The translations under genes were made by a program, and so were the position numbers. Below the pieces are notes generated by a model. That model worked only from the letters and a program-made list of their open reading frames with translations. It did no database searches and was not told where the DNA came from. This document shows positions 22,150 to 33,884 of a DNA stretch of 64,000 bases, in pieces. Each line of letters begins with the position of its first letter. Position 1 is the stretch's first letter. Source of the stretch: Boswellia sacra (lineage: Eukaryota; Streptophyta; Magnoliopsida; Sapindales; Burseraceae); assembly GCA_013180625.2 (NCBI GenBank), contig SNVD02013640.1:17139-81138 (forward strand). The letters are read 5' to 3'.

Positions 22150-22820
22150 TATGAGCACGACCCGATTGTGCTGACTGCACGACCCGGTCGTGCAGAAAAC
22201 CAGATTGCATAATACGATCTGCATTTCAGCTAAAACTCGTCCTGAAATGATAAAGCAGCCAATATAAATATCAATGCAAGAGAGAGCCATAATTCTCTAG
22301 TGTAAAATATTTATAATGGCTTTGTACAAGAGACCATCATGTAATAGAAATTCTGGATACTTGACCAGTTCGATTCAACCATAGCATATATACACACTTC
22401 ACAAGACAAACATGGCAATACCATTGTGGAGAAATCAAAAAGGAATATACAGTTTTTGTAATCTTGCTGATAAATGCATTTACCAGAAGAGTGTGCTCAA
22501 AATGAGCAATGCGTTTACCATCTACAGTAACAACAGTCCAACCATCAGGCCACATACGGTCACGCCTTTAAGCATTAAGCATAATCAAAGAAACCAAATT
22601 GCATAAAGCAGATTTTGCCTTTCTGCACAACCGGTCGTGCTGACTGCACGACCTGGTCGTGTAGAAAACCAGATTGCATTAAGTAATCTGCCTTTCAGCA
22701 CGACCGGTCGTGTTGACTGCACGACCCGGTCGTGCAGAAAACCAGATTGCATAATGCAATCTGCCTGACTGCACGACCCGGTCGTGCTGACTGCACGACC
22801 CAGTCGTGCAGAAAACCAGA
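22150..22820. repeat. Palindromic GCACGACC-GGTCGTGC repeats in the MULE right half
   Basis: The word GCACGACCCGGTCGTGC and variants occurs about seven times: near 22175, 22625, 22650, 22700, 22725, 22775 and 22800. Each cluster is followed by AGAAAACCAGATTGCATWA and often AATCTGCCTTTCAGC. The copies at 22620-22815 form a tandem of ~75-bp compound units; one isolated unit is at 22150-22215. The palindromes share the CACGAC core with the array at 21026-21215. Confidence 0.85.
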
Positions 22821-24195
22821 TTGCTTTACGACATGGTCTCATTTTATCGCAAAACATTTTCATGATCCCTCAACACCCAATTAACAGCAGATCACATCTT
22901 CCTTGACATTGTCAATAACAAAGAGAAATCCAGTGTCGTTCAACAGAAAATACAACTTTTTATGAATCTCCTCAACCAGCAAACTGGGAGGCATGCATGA
23001 CTAGTTTATCCTGTTTCTTTACAGGCACAAACACAATAGCAAGGACAATCAAATGTATCTGGAAGACAACTACAGATCCAGATAGAAAGACAAATAAGAT
23101 TTTTCTCACGTATAAGATAAACACATGCCAAAGAAAAAGTAATATGTAAACACAGAATAGAATAAGCTTTACAAGTTGTCAGCTCCTCTGAGCTTTACAT
23201 GGATACAAACTTTACAGGGTTACAAACGACAATAACATCACCAAAGGTATTACTCTGCAATTACTCATTCTATCAAAATCAAATACATACATGAGTATTA
23301 CAAAGTTTGAGAAGAATGTTTTCTAGAATACGGGATTTCAACATGGTTTGGGAGCTCATTTCCACGATCTTATATCAAACATGTCTGCCGTGGAAGAAAG
23401 CGATCCCCTTTTTAGATCTCCCAGGATTGCCTCTGTCATCCAAGCATCTTTAGTGCGGCTTTGCATCAAATTCTACTTCTCCACCGAATCTTCACTGTCG
23501 TTGTCGTCAGCGCCTCACGACTAGGTCCGAGCTACTTTTCCTTACCTCGACCCTAAAGTATCTCTTTCTCTCTTGCTCTTTGACCCTAAAGTTAAATTCC
23601 AAAGGACATTGAAGACTTTTACTTACAAAAAACTTTTTCTGCAATAATTTTGAGTATAAGTGAAATCGTTAAGAACTGCTGCTTTTGGATATATATTAAT
23701 CTAATTACAGATCGTTAAAATCTATAAAATATATACAAATTGAAGAAGCATTACCACTGTCTGAAGAGAGTAGGATGCAAGCATAGCGGCGGAGGTGAGA
23801 TACGAAGACGCTGCATCGAAAGTGAGCAGGACGCAAGCAGAGAGACAAAGTACGATGAGATGCGAAGATGCCACGCTGGGAGCCAGTAGGACACGAGCAG
23901 AGTGGTAGAGGCGAGATGTGAAGATGCCTCACCAGGAGCGAGCAGTAGGACGCAAGCAGGCCAGCGGAGATGAGATGCAAAGCGAGTGAGATCGACGAAG
24001 CTGGGGTGCTTTCCCTGTGTTGGGATGTTTGCACGAACAGGATTCTGGTTTGATTATCATGTTGTTATTTTTTTTACTTCTCATGGGTATTTCAGTATTT
24101 TTCTTTTATAAAAGGGGTCAAAATTAGTTAGATTTGAAAAAGGGGGCATTTTTAGTTAATGGATGGTGTACGGGGCCATTTGGTGAAAATTACGC

Positions 24196-24204
24196 ATTTT
24201 CTTT
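24196..24204. repeat. 9-bp MULE target-site duplication, right
   Basis: ATTTTCTTT, identical to 20547-20555. Confidence 0.85.
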
Positions 24205-25395
24205 CCTCTTCATTGATTCTCTCTCCCCTGTTTCTTCTGTCCTTTTCTATCACCCCATCACGTTGAAAAGTCCAAGCGGCATTGCTCACCACCCATCACA
24301 GCCGCATCGCGCATGATCCTCAAAACGACACCACACTGGCTCCCTCAAACGACACTGCACCTGAAGCTGAATTGAAAGTCGAAATGCAACTATGATGGAG
24401 CAGCTCAAAACCATGACGAAGAGGAGAAGAAGAAAACAACGATGACAGGGATCTAAGAAATTCGTTCGTAAGAGTGGGATTGAGAGCGACAGAAATTGTT
24501 GAAATAATTTTGATTATAGAAGGGCAGTTTTGTTATTTTCCTATTTTCAGACTTTAGGTAAGAGAAAAAGTGATAAATTTTTTTTTTTTGTATTAAGATA
24601 ATTTCACCTTAAAATAAATGATTGGATTGTAAATCAAACATATTAAATTTTATAAACCTCTTAAATCTAAATAAAATTATATATACAAAACAGTAAACCA
24701 AAAAAAATGAATTTAAATATTAGGTACTTGATGCTTGCTATATTTAAACATCTAATAAGAATGAATGACTATATTTTTCATCTCTCTATCTCTCTCTTTA
24801 TATCGAAAAGCTCTTTCATGCAATGGAGGCATGTACATTCCATCAATTACGCAGCACATACATAACAGATATCATATATCATATTGTAATTAGGGATGAG
24901 CATGTATCCGCTGCGTAAAGGACTCTTCATTAGTATAGTACGAGAAAAAAATGAAGATTAATATAATATATTTAAGAGCAAAAATATTCTCTCTTTATTA
25001 CATGTTTCATTAATGACACTTGTTAGAGCTTGATTTATCAGGTATCGCACTTAAAAGATGTTTATAAAGTTTGATATGTATCGCACCCAAAAGACTGTCC
25101 TTCAGAAGGATTATAAAGAATGTACATTATGGGCCAAAACCTGGGTTTGAACTTTGAAGATCAGAAAGTTAAAGATCCTTCCACTCTCATCACTTGTGTA
25201 CAAATACGATGAGACAAATCCAATCTTTCACAAATATATCAGAGAATCGTAAGCACAATGGCTTTATGATGTCAATTCCACTACTCTTTTTCTCTTTGTG
25301 TATAATTGAAGGGTGTGATGTGAGACAAGTAAAGAAGCAAAGGTAGAGACCAAAGCATGCCTAAAATTTTAATTTGCTTTGAATTGACACATAAT
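24205..25395. other. Intergenic stretch downstream of the USP-like gene
   Basis: No gene was recognised. It contains a T-run near 24578 and the short TCTCTC-rich tract at 24780. The last few hundred bases are presumably the 3' UTR and terminator of the minus-strand gene that ends at 25396; no definite poly(A) signal was assigned. Confidence 0.5.
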
Positions 25396-27330
25396 TTAGC
25401 TTGAAATTCTGCTCCCTTTACCAGAAGACTTCATTCTCCTTGGTTTTCTGCATCTCCAAATAATTGCATATGGGCTTGGGCAGATTCTATATGGAATTTT
25501 TGGTGGAGGAATATCAGGAATACTGCAAAGCCAAGCCATTCATGGAATGAATTAGTTATGTTAATCGTTAAAGGCTAGAACAGAACATTTTCTGAACATG
25601 TATATATGATGGTGTATACTTAAAAAGCATTTTTGAATAATAAAGAAGTTCTTCAATGTTTGTAAAGGATACCCAAAACCAACACTTTAATTTTTTCCAT
25701 TTTCAACTCACTAAAGCATCAAGACCCATTTTAACGAAACCTTAGATTCTCAATCGAGCTAGTTAAACACCAAAATAAATATTATAAGAAAAAAAGTTCA
25801 GAAAAGGATGAAATGTTAAGATTCTTGCAACACGAGAATCTAGGTCAATGTGTATAAAGACCATTTTTAACTCACTAAAGAAAAACTTGTGACAGGGAGC
25901 AGGTAGACAATGATTTAAAGAAGTAATTAGAAGGAATCTCACTGTAATCTATTGATCTCGATCTCCGCAAAGTCCATGTTGGTTGAACTGTCTAGTGTTG
26001 CCGGTGCTGCACTCATCTGGTTCCCCCCTTGTAGTGATGCTGCAGGTTGTTTGATGGCAACTACTCTGCAATTGAAACTGTTTGCTATATTGTTGCGGGC
26101 CAAAGCCAACCTATACCACGCAAACAAACACTGCTTTGAGTTTCATCCACTGTAATTTCTAGCCTTGGTAACAGTACCAAGTTCACAAGGATCAATATCC
26201 AATTCCATTAATAGTTTGCATAAACTAGATGGAGTTAGGGATTACAGCTCCCATATCTAAATGGGAACATTATTGAAAACTCATATAGCAACAATTAGCG
26301 TGTTATTGAATGCATTACATGTGTAGTTGTTATGTGCATATTGGGATTGTCCAAAAGATGATTGAGGGGTTCTTGGCATCATCTCAAATCAGCCCAATTG
26401 TTGTTATCACTCAGCATCGTTATCAATGGGGAATCAACGCACTGGCTTTGGACACTCGTTTGGTCAATGGACTTATCCCCTTTACAAAGAAACTTCCAGC
26501 AGGCATGGTAATTTCTTGAGAGAGAGAGTTATTCAATCAAACAGCACAGAATCACCTAATCAACCCACCTAGTATCTGCCAACACAATCCCAGAAGCGTC
26601 TGGCTTAGCTTCTCCACCGCCATGGACAACTGTGGATTTGATTGATGACAATTTCTAAAAGACCAAGACCAACAAGACAAAGTTGAACCTTCAATCTTGC
26701 CTTATCAAATCAAGAAGACAAAAAAAAAAAAAAAAAAGAAGAAGAAAAAGCCTTTCGGTCCCTCAACAGTGTCATGATTATAATAATAATCAGTTCTTGA
26801 AAAATGTAACCAACCCATCATAAAAAAGAAAAATCAAAATGGTTGAAGATTACAGAGAAAGAAATTATTGACTCACTTGTAAAGAAAGCTCTGTTCATGG
26901 AGGCCAACAACAAGCACAGAAGCATCAATCTCCCTTACCATGGTAGCAATTCTCTCGCCCTCTTCATCTCCTTGGGTGACAATGATCTCAACGTTTGTCT
27001 GTAACACAGTTCTCTTACCCATCATGACATGACAAGCTAATCCATCCATCCGATGGTAACACAAGAACAAGTCAATTAAAAAAGCACTTAAATGATGTAA
27101 TTTACGTTAAAGAAGCACTTGTTGCATATCTCTTTGAAAGAGAGAGCGAGCTGAAACCCTTCCAATCTCATCAACCGTTGCTTCTTCTTGCTTCTTGATC
27201 TCATTGAAGGGAAGACATGAAGCAGAGTGATAACATCACCAAAGCGAACAAGATTGTGAAGAGCCCACAAAAGAGCTGCTCTTGCGGCTTCTACATCTTC
27301 TACTACCACAACTATCTTCCTGGCATCCAT
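25396..27330 (-). CDS. Universal stress protein family protein (adenine nucleotide alpha hydrolase-like), 4 exons
   Basis: Exons by frame and splice consensus: 27106-27330, 26877-26998, 25943-26110 and 25396-25522 (about 213 aa), all with GT-AG introns. The start MDARKIVVVVEDVEAAR is preferred over an in-frame ATG two codons upstream. Residues 4-50 carry the USP beta-alpha start (KIVVVVEDVEAARAALLWAL, then GDVITLLHVFPS). Exon 2 gives NVEIIVTQGDEEGERIATMV and ASVLVVGLHEQSFLYK. Exon 3 gives NCRVVAIKQP. The C-terminal tail (IPDIPPPKIPYRICPSP...WRCRKPRRMK) is proline-rich then basic, as in the plant At1g69080/At1g44760-type group as I remember it. The G-2X-G-9X-G(S/T) ATP-binding signature of ATP-type USPs is not evident. 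The role in these plants is not established; probably cytosolic or nuclear. Confidence 0.85.
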
Positions 27331-27783
27331 TATCACTTTATCGGTAGAATCTCAGATGAGATGGGTTTGTGCCAAAAACCTCATGTTGCTTAAAACTCGT
27401 TAAACTACTTCCTGACTTTTCAATTTGAGTTATAAGTTTCGTCTAGGTTTTGGTTTAGGTTTTGGTTTTTGTCTCTCACAATCTCTCTCTCTTTCTGTGC
27501 TACCCAAAAAGTGAAGTCGCCATTTCGTTTGCGCTGGTTAAAATGGCAACCGCTTTGTAGGGTCTCAATAAATTATGTTCTCGGAGCCATTAATAATATT
27601 ATTGCTATTGATTTGTCTACATGGGAGGAGCGCCCCCTCTTCTTCACATAATTTGTAACAAAAAAGTGTGAATCATTTCATTAGATAAAAATGATTTTAC
27701 CGGTTGAAGAATAAGATTTGACGTATATTAAGTATTTAGGTTCAATTTCAACCAACGAAAATACAATGATCAAATAAATCATA

Positions 27784-27808
27784 ATATATATATATATATA
27801 TATATATA
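27784..27808. repeat. (AT)n microsatellite
   Basis: An uninterrupted alternation of A and T for about 25 bases. Confidence 0.95.
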
Positions 27809-28753
27809 AATGTACTCATAAACAAATTATGAATAATTAAATCAATAATTTTTAAAGATTGAGATTAAATATAACTTGGATAATTAGTACACTTTGGAGC
27901 ATATTGTTTCAAAGACTCACGATTTTGATACAATTTTGTTTTAAAAGATATTATAATAATGATACTCTTCTCAAATTGTATTTCAAATTTTATATATCAA
28001 ACTATCTATATTTAATATAGGTTTGTCATGTCGATGGTGTGTGATGATACAGTGAATAATATGATAGTATTGATTTTATGTCATGTCATTTGAGGTGCAT
28101 GACTTTGAGATAAGTTTTGAGATATATATGATAGTTGAAATATTATTATATAAAAAATTATATATCATGTAATTTAATCTCTTCTCATATATTTTTATTT
28201 TTTATCTACGTAATAATATTTTTTTAACTATTCAACGGTGTTTTTTCAACTCAAGTTATATTAAAAAATTAATTTTAGATATACTAAATAAGTATTAAAT
28301 GTAGCATTTGACAACCCTGAGATTTCGTGAAGTACTACAAACACGATAATTTTGCAAACGACATTGACCTCCTCTATTTTATTGTCCTTCACCATATGTC
28401 ATAACATCAAACTAATATTGAATAATTTTATCCAACCCCTAATGTCTTGATAAATTTTATAAATTTACCATATTTTTATTAAGTTTACTAGGGTTGATTA
28501 GTACAAGAGGTTATTTTATGATTTTTGAAATATTCTAGGATACATTGTGATTTCTCAAACCTCTTAGATAAAAATTAAGAAAAAAAGACTACTCAATATT
28601 ATTATTTTTTATGTTTGTGTTATTTAACATATGTGATTAACTTACGACTATTAAATACAAAAAGGTTAGTGTTAATTTTCAAAATTGTTAAGTTTATATG
28701 TTACTTTGACCAATCATTAGGGATCAATACAAATATCGTATCTAAGTATTCAT

Positions 28754-28756
<3 letters not shown>

Positions 28757-28806
<50 letters not shown>
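28757..28806. repeat. (TA)25 microsatellite
   Basis: A perfect TA dinucleotide run of 50 bases. It creates a spurious YIYIYI frame that should not be taken for a gene. Confidence 0.97.
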
Positions 28807-28808
<2 letters not shown>

Positions 28809-31324
28809 AAGTGGTATTTTAACACGAAATTGTATATAAATTTTTATACGTTAATTAATTAAATTGGGTTTCAATAAAAATATAAATGAAATTTTGTTGA
28901 AAAACTTTAATAATTTGATGAAAACTAAATTGGATGAAAATTGAAGAACGCTTTCTCTAAATCCCAAATTTGATTTTAATTATTTGAAAAGTTTATAAAT
29001 TATAGGAGCTGACGGTTCCTCAATCATGTGGACTATAATTATTAATTAATTAAATGATCATAAATGAATTAAGAAATATATACACTCCAATGTTTAATTT
29101 TAATAATAAAATTGAGATTTCATGGTCATATCCAAAATGACCAAAGCATGTCGATTTTTTAATATAAATGGCTACACGTCTAAATCATTTTCAAGTCCAA
29201 CTCAGAAGCATTCATTTTGCTTTTTGTGTTTTTATTATTAAAGGAATTGAAATTATTTCCAAAATGTGACAGCGTAATAATAATATGGTGGTCAACTATG
29301 AAGGCTTCTAATTGCACTTTGCCCTGGCTGCCAAGTGTCAGTATTTCGATCCACATTGAATTAATTATTAGGTCCCATCCACGTAGGTCCTTTGAAATAA
29401 AAATATTTATTTTTAATAATATATCTTTATCTTATTGTCATTCTTGTGTTATGTCAGGATCATTTAACATATAAAATTTTAAATATATATATATCAATAT
29501 AAAATTTTAGTCTCTTTCATCTCAATCAATATCAATGGTATAGAAAATTCACAAATTATATCATTAAATATTACTTTTTATTTTAAATTTTAATTATTTA
29601 AAAGAATGAGAGATAAATAAATTTGTATAATCAATTACTAGAAATGTATTAATAGAATTTGTGTACAAGATTTTGTTAAAAGATCTCCATCTTTCAATAG
29701 ATTTATAACAAAAACTTGGACTAAAAAAGCTACATTTATTTAATTCTAGTGTTCGTAAAGAACTCTAGAAGTCTAAAATATGTCCAATAGCAAAGCTAGA
29801 AACTTAACTTACGGAGACAAAACCAAATTATATGATTTAAAGTTTTAATAAAAATATCAAAAGTATTTTTAAGTAATATATTGGTAAATTCTTTAACACT
29901 TTTTTTTATATATATTTTAAAGTATTCTCACATTTTAAATTATTTTGCAACATAATTAATTCAATGCATAAAATGAGGCAGCATAACAAAGATGAAATGA
30001 TATGTTGTAATTTTTAGGTTCAAATTTAATTTATAATGTTATTCAATGGACAATTATGAAACTTTATGATTTTTTTTAAACACAAACAATTAGCCCTTGT
30101 AAGCAAGATTATGGGTATACCTGTTTTACCACCTCAATATAATGATATGGTATTTTTATCTAATGGGAGAGGCTGAGATATGGGTTCACTCATTTTAGAA
30201 TTAAATTTTTCAAAATATCATTTATTGTTTTATACTCTGTTTTAAATTGAAAACATAATGAATTGAACTTTTTAAGTTGCAAGGAAATGGAATCTACTCG
30301 TCAACTTATAATTGTATAGATGTACTAAATAATGTGGTACAACAAATAAATTCTAAACTTTTTCTAAATTTTAACTTTAAGTACATGTTAAAATATGAAA
30401 ATACAAAGTAATAAATATTTAATTTTAGTACAAATTATAGAATTTATAAAATCTTAATAACTAAAAAAGAAAAAAAAATTTCCCAATTAAACAATAATGT
30501 GACAATTCAAACTTACTATTTGAATATTTTTAATGCACTTCTAAAACAAATGTTAAAGAGAATCGTTAAGTAGCATAACGAATTTTATAAGTATATACTT
30601 ACTTGGGGTGAGGAATGAAAATTTTATGTGAAAAATTACATGAAAAAAATTAAACCATGGAGTACACAACAAATAATGTTGAAGGTATTACGGTCACATA
30701 AGACATGGGATTGGTTAAAAAAAAGCATAATAAATAAATAACAAAAAAAAAACAATAAGAAGGAACATGGGGAGCCAGTTGCACGAATAATAATTTATAT
30801 GACACCATCAATTTCATACGTTTATTATATTTTATGTTATCGCTTTCTGTTATGCAAATATATTAAGTAACATCTATTAAATAAAATAGTTTATTTAACA
30901 ACAGTAGCTGACATGAGCCACGCGTACGGATAACAAAATCTGGTGAAAAAAAGTGGTAAATAAATAGCCGTTTGATTTTATAATATTCAGGGCGACGAGG
31001 AGAGAGAAGGGAGAGTGTGAAGTGGTTGCGTCGTGTCGTCTCGTCAGCTATTTCTATTTCTATTCTAACATATTCTTTGCATAGGAGCGCTTTTGGGAGT
31101 GTGTTACTGGTCACATATGCGCGTCCACGTCAGCAATATCACGATTGTGGGTCCCATCCCACATCACTGCTATGTTTGTTATCATTTTCAAATACATTTT
31201 TTAAAGTGTACGTTTAGCAACACCCACGAATGGGCATCTTCTCGTGTGAGAATTATTTTTCGTAAAATTCTATATATAATATTTTTTTTATTTTTTGTAA
31301 AATTCATTTACGTAATTAAATTTT

Positions 31325-32224
31325 TGTTATTAATGTAAAATATGTGACATGCACATGTTTAAATTTTGATTAACTTGTGATAAAAGTAAGAAAAATATTT
31401 TTGATTCATATTTTTACTGTTTCTAGATAATTATTATAGGAAGTATTTTGATTCACAATAAATATCTCTCTTGATCAGGATAATATTTCTTTTATCCTAA
31501 TCAAAATAGAAAGATAGTTAATGTATCTTTTTTACTTTAGGAGATTAACTATAAAACATTTCCTATTTTATTTGATCATAATCCTAATGTGATCTTGATT
31601 GAGATCCTTTCAAGACTTTTAGGAATATTGTATCAAGACCTCTCATTATATATTGATGGATGAAAAAGTCGGCAGCAGGTATTGAAGAGAGAGAGTCTTT
31701 TGCGCAAGAGAGGTTCTTGATTATTGATCATGACATTCTATGACTTCTTAAGAGATAAGCTTTGACGCAAAGGAATGTCTTTATATCTTTGATTCATTGA
31801 GTCTTTGTTTTCATGTATGAGAGTTAAAATTGTACATGAGTTGTTGATCAAGCTGAGTGAGTTAGTAGACACTTAGGGAAACTTGAGGGTTGAGTGTTTA
31901 TGTAATTCTGTGCTAGACATCGGGTGTTATGTATAACTTAACAGCGTTCTGTTAAGTTATTTGTGATGGAGAGTGAGCAGTGTCACTAGTTCTTAGGATC
32001 TTTGTGAAGATCTTGTTTGTCAAAGATTAGGTCTGTGTGTAAGAGTGAGTCAGCACTGTAAAAGGTTCTAAAGATTGTACAAACAAGAGCATAGTGAATT
32101 GCAGCTCTATAGCTGTCCGTGGACGTAAGTTTTTATAATCAAACCACGTAAAAATCCTTATGTATTGATTTACATTATAGTTGACTGTGTTGTTATTTGT
32201 AACTGCATACCTCCGGAACTTACA
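31325..32224 (+). repeat. 5' LTR of the copia element
   Basis: Begins TGTTATTAATGTAAAATATG and ends CCGGAACTTACA. It pairs with 40472-41374, though its first bases have lost about 4 nt relative to the 3' copy. A TATATATTG box lies near 31647, a plausible promoter element. Confidence 0.9.
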
Positions 32225-32226
32225 AT

Positions 32227-32240
32227 TGGTATCAAAGCGG
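32227..32240 (+). other. Primer-binding site for initiator tRNA-Met
   Basis: TGGTATCAAAGCGG starts two bases after the LTR end. It matches the usual copia site TGGTATCAGAGC with one change. Confidence 0.88.
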
Positions 32241-32289
32241 TTTCACTGATAGACAAGTGAAGAAAACGATCAAGTTGATCTGGAAGGAT

Positions 32290-33756
32290 AGAGTTTATTC
32301 GTAATGGAGGATCTGAAACGCAACCACCTATTCTCGATGACAGTAATTACTCATATTGGAAGGTAAGAATGATGATGTATATCAAGTCTCTTGATGACAA
32401 GGCATGGACGAGTGTACTTAAGGGATGGACACTGCCAACAAAGCTGAATGCCTTCGGTAATGCCGAACCAAAACCAGAGGACGAATAGTCTGATGAAGAA
32501 TAACGACGATCCAGTTGGAACTCCAAGGCTCTTAATGCAATCTTTGCTGCAGTAGAGTTAAATAACTTCGGACAGATTTCTAGATGCAATATAGCCAAAA
32601 AGGCATGGGACATACTTGAGGTAAAACATGAAGGTACTGTATCTGTTAAAAGATCTAAACTAATGAGGTTGAATTCTCAATTTGAAAATCTAATGATGCA
32701 TGAGGATGAATCAATTTTCGATTTTTACTCTAAGATATGTCACATTACAAACTCAGCATACATACTTGACAAAAATTTTACTGATACAGAAGTTGTTAGT
32801 AAATAATTAGGTCTGTCCCAGACAAATTTCAACCTAAAATTTCAACTCTTGAGAAAGTTAAAAACACTGATGAAATGAGAGTTGATGAACTGATTGGTAT
32901 TCTCCAAAACTTTGAAATAAATCAAAGTACTCGACAACAAAAAGGTAAAAGCATTGCATTTAATGTGAAAGCTAAAAAATCTAATGATGAATGTAGAGAT
33001 GAGCTTGATAAAACTGATTCTAAACGAATTGTTTCTAACAAAAAATTATGTCAAGTTCATGAAAAGAAATTTCAGGACAAAGAATCAAGGAAAGCCATCA
33101 AACTCAAGTGAAGAAAAGTTCAGAAAATTCAGCAAGGAGAATGATAAAAAGAAACCGAAACAACCTGAAAGAAAGGGCAGATTCAGTGTTATGACTGCTC
33201 TGGTTATGGGCATATTCAATCTGAATGTGCTAATCTTAAGAAGAAAAATAAAGGGCAGATAGCAACCTGGAGTGATGAATCAGAATCAGAGTCAGAAGAC
33301 CAAGATTGTATGAGCAATTTTGTTGCATTTACAGCATCTAAAGTAGATAAAGGAAAGGTTGTTATGTCAGACATAACAGAAGACTGTCAAGACAATGTTG
33401 ATCATTCAGATGAAGAAGATGGACCAGAATATTATGAAGAATTGCAAGAAACGTACAATGCACTCTATGGTGAATGGCTGAGCCAGAAAGAAGAAATCAA
33501 CACCTTGAAGCAGGAGATTGAAGTTCTGAAATGTGAAAAAGCTTATGCTGAAAATCACATCACTGAACTTGAGACTGTTTTGACAGATAAAATAGCATAT
33601 ATTGAGAAAATCACAACAAAACTGACTAATAGCAAGAGGTGTGTTGATCAACTCAAAATTAGAGCAGCCAAACTTGATCAAGTTTTGAACCTTGGAAGAG
33701 ACAACTCCAACAAACATGAATTGCGGTACATAGAAGGAAATGTTGCATCTTCATAA
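32290..33756 (+). pseudogene. Copia gag with UBN2-like region, zinc knuckle and coiled-coil tail
   Basis: Read across frames, the sequence shows the gag opening ILDDSNYSYWKVRM, the UBN2 block AKKAWDILEVKHEGT and FENLMMHEDESIFDFYSK, then a CCHC knuckle (CYDCSGYGHIQSEC, about 33196-33237). From 33310 an open 148-codon segment rich in acidic residues and heptad-like leucines (EEINTLKQEIEVL, ITELETVL) suggests a coiled coil, common in Sirevirus Gag. There are in-frame stops near 32486, 32803 and 32876, and frameshifts near the start and near 33110-33190. In a live element this protein packages the RNA in cytoplasmic particles; here it is broken. Confidence 0.85.
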
Positions 33757-33884
33757 AAAACAGTCTTCGTGAAAGCTTCAACATGAGGTAAGAGTTTTGA
33801 ACCTAACTCTTTAAATCAAGTCCTAATTCCAAAAGCAGTGAAACATATGTTTTTCCACTAAGTTCTTTCAGATCCAGCCCTGAA

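Larger units (their letters stand above)
20556..24195. mobile_element. Deletion-derived MuDR-type MULE with palindromic repeat arrays, 3.6 kb
   Basis: Exact 9-bp duplications ATTTTCTTT lie at 20547-20555 and 24196-24204. The ends are inverted: the left starts GGGTTATTTTTTTAAATAAC and the right, reverse-complemented, starts GCGTAATTTTCACCAAATGG; farther in, both carry TTTTCAAATCT and TAATTTTRACCCCTTTT. Inside are a truncated MuDR-type transposase (21345-21835), an array of ~30-bp hairpin-forming repeats (21026-21215) and a second set of palindromic GCACGACC/GGTCGTGC repeats (22150-22200, 22620-22820). The remaining ~1.3 kb before the right end shows no gene. Confidence 0.88.
27331..31324. other. 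Long intergenic AT-rich region including the USP gene promoter
   Basis: The first few hundred bases upstream of the minus-strand USP-like start are its presumed promoter and 5' UTR (CT-rich TCTCTCTCTTTC at 27481-27496 on the plus strand). The rest is AT-rich with two TA microsatellites and no recognisable gene. A GC-richer patch at 30985-31160 has random-looking frames only. Confidence 0.6.

Noticed and set aside
20020..24700. Possible outer MITE into which the 20556-24195 MULE inserted
   Set aside because: Similarity between 20020-20180 and the reverse complement of 24560-24700 is weak and no target duplication was found.
28615..28839. Frame containing YIYIYIYI
   Set aside because: It is produced by the (TA)25 microsatellite.
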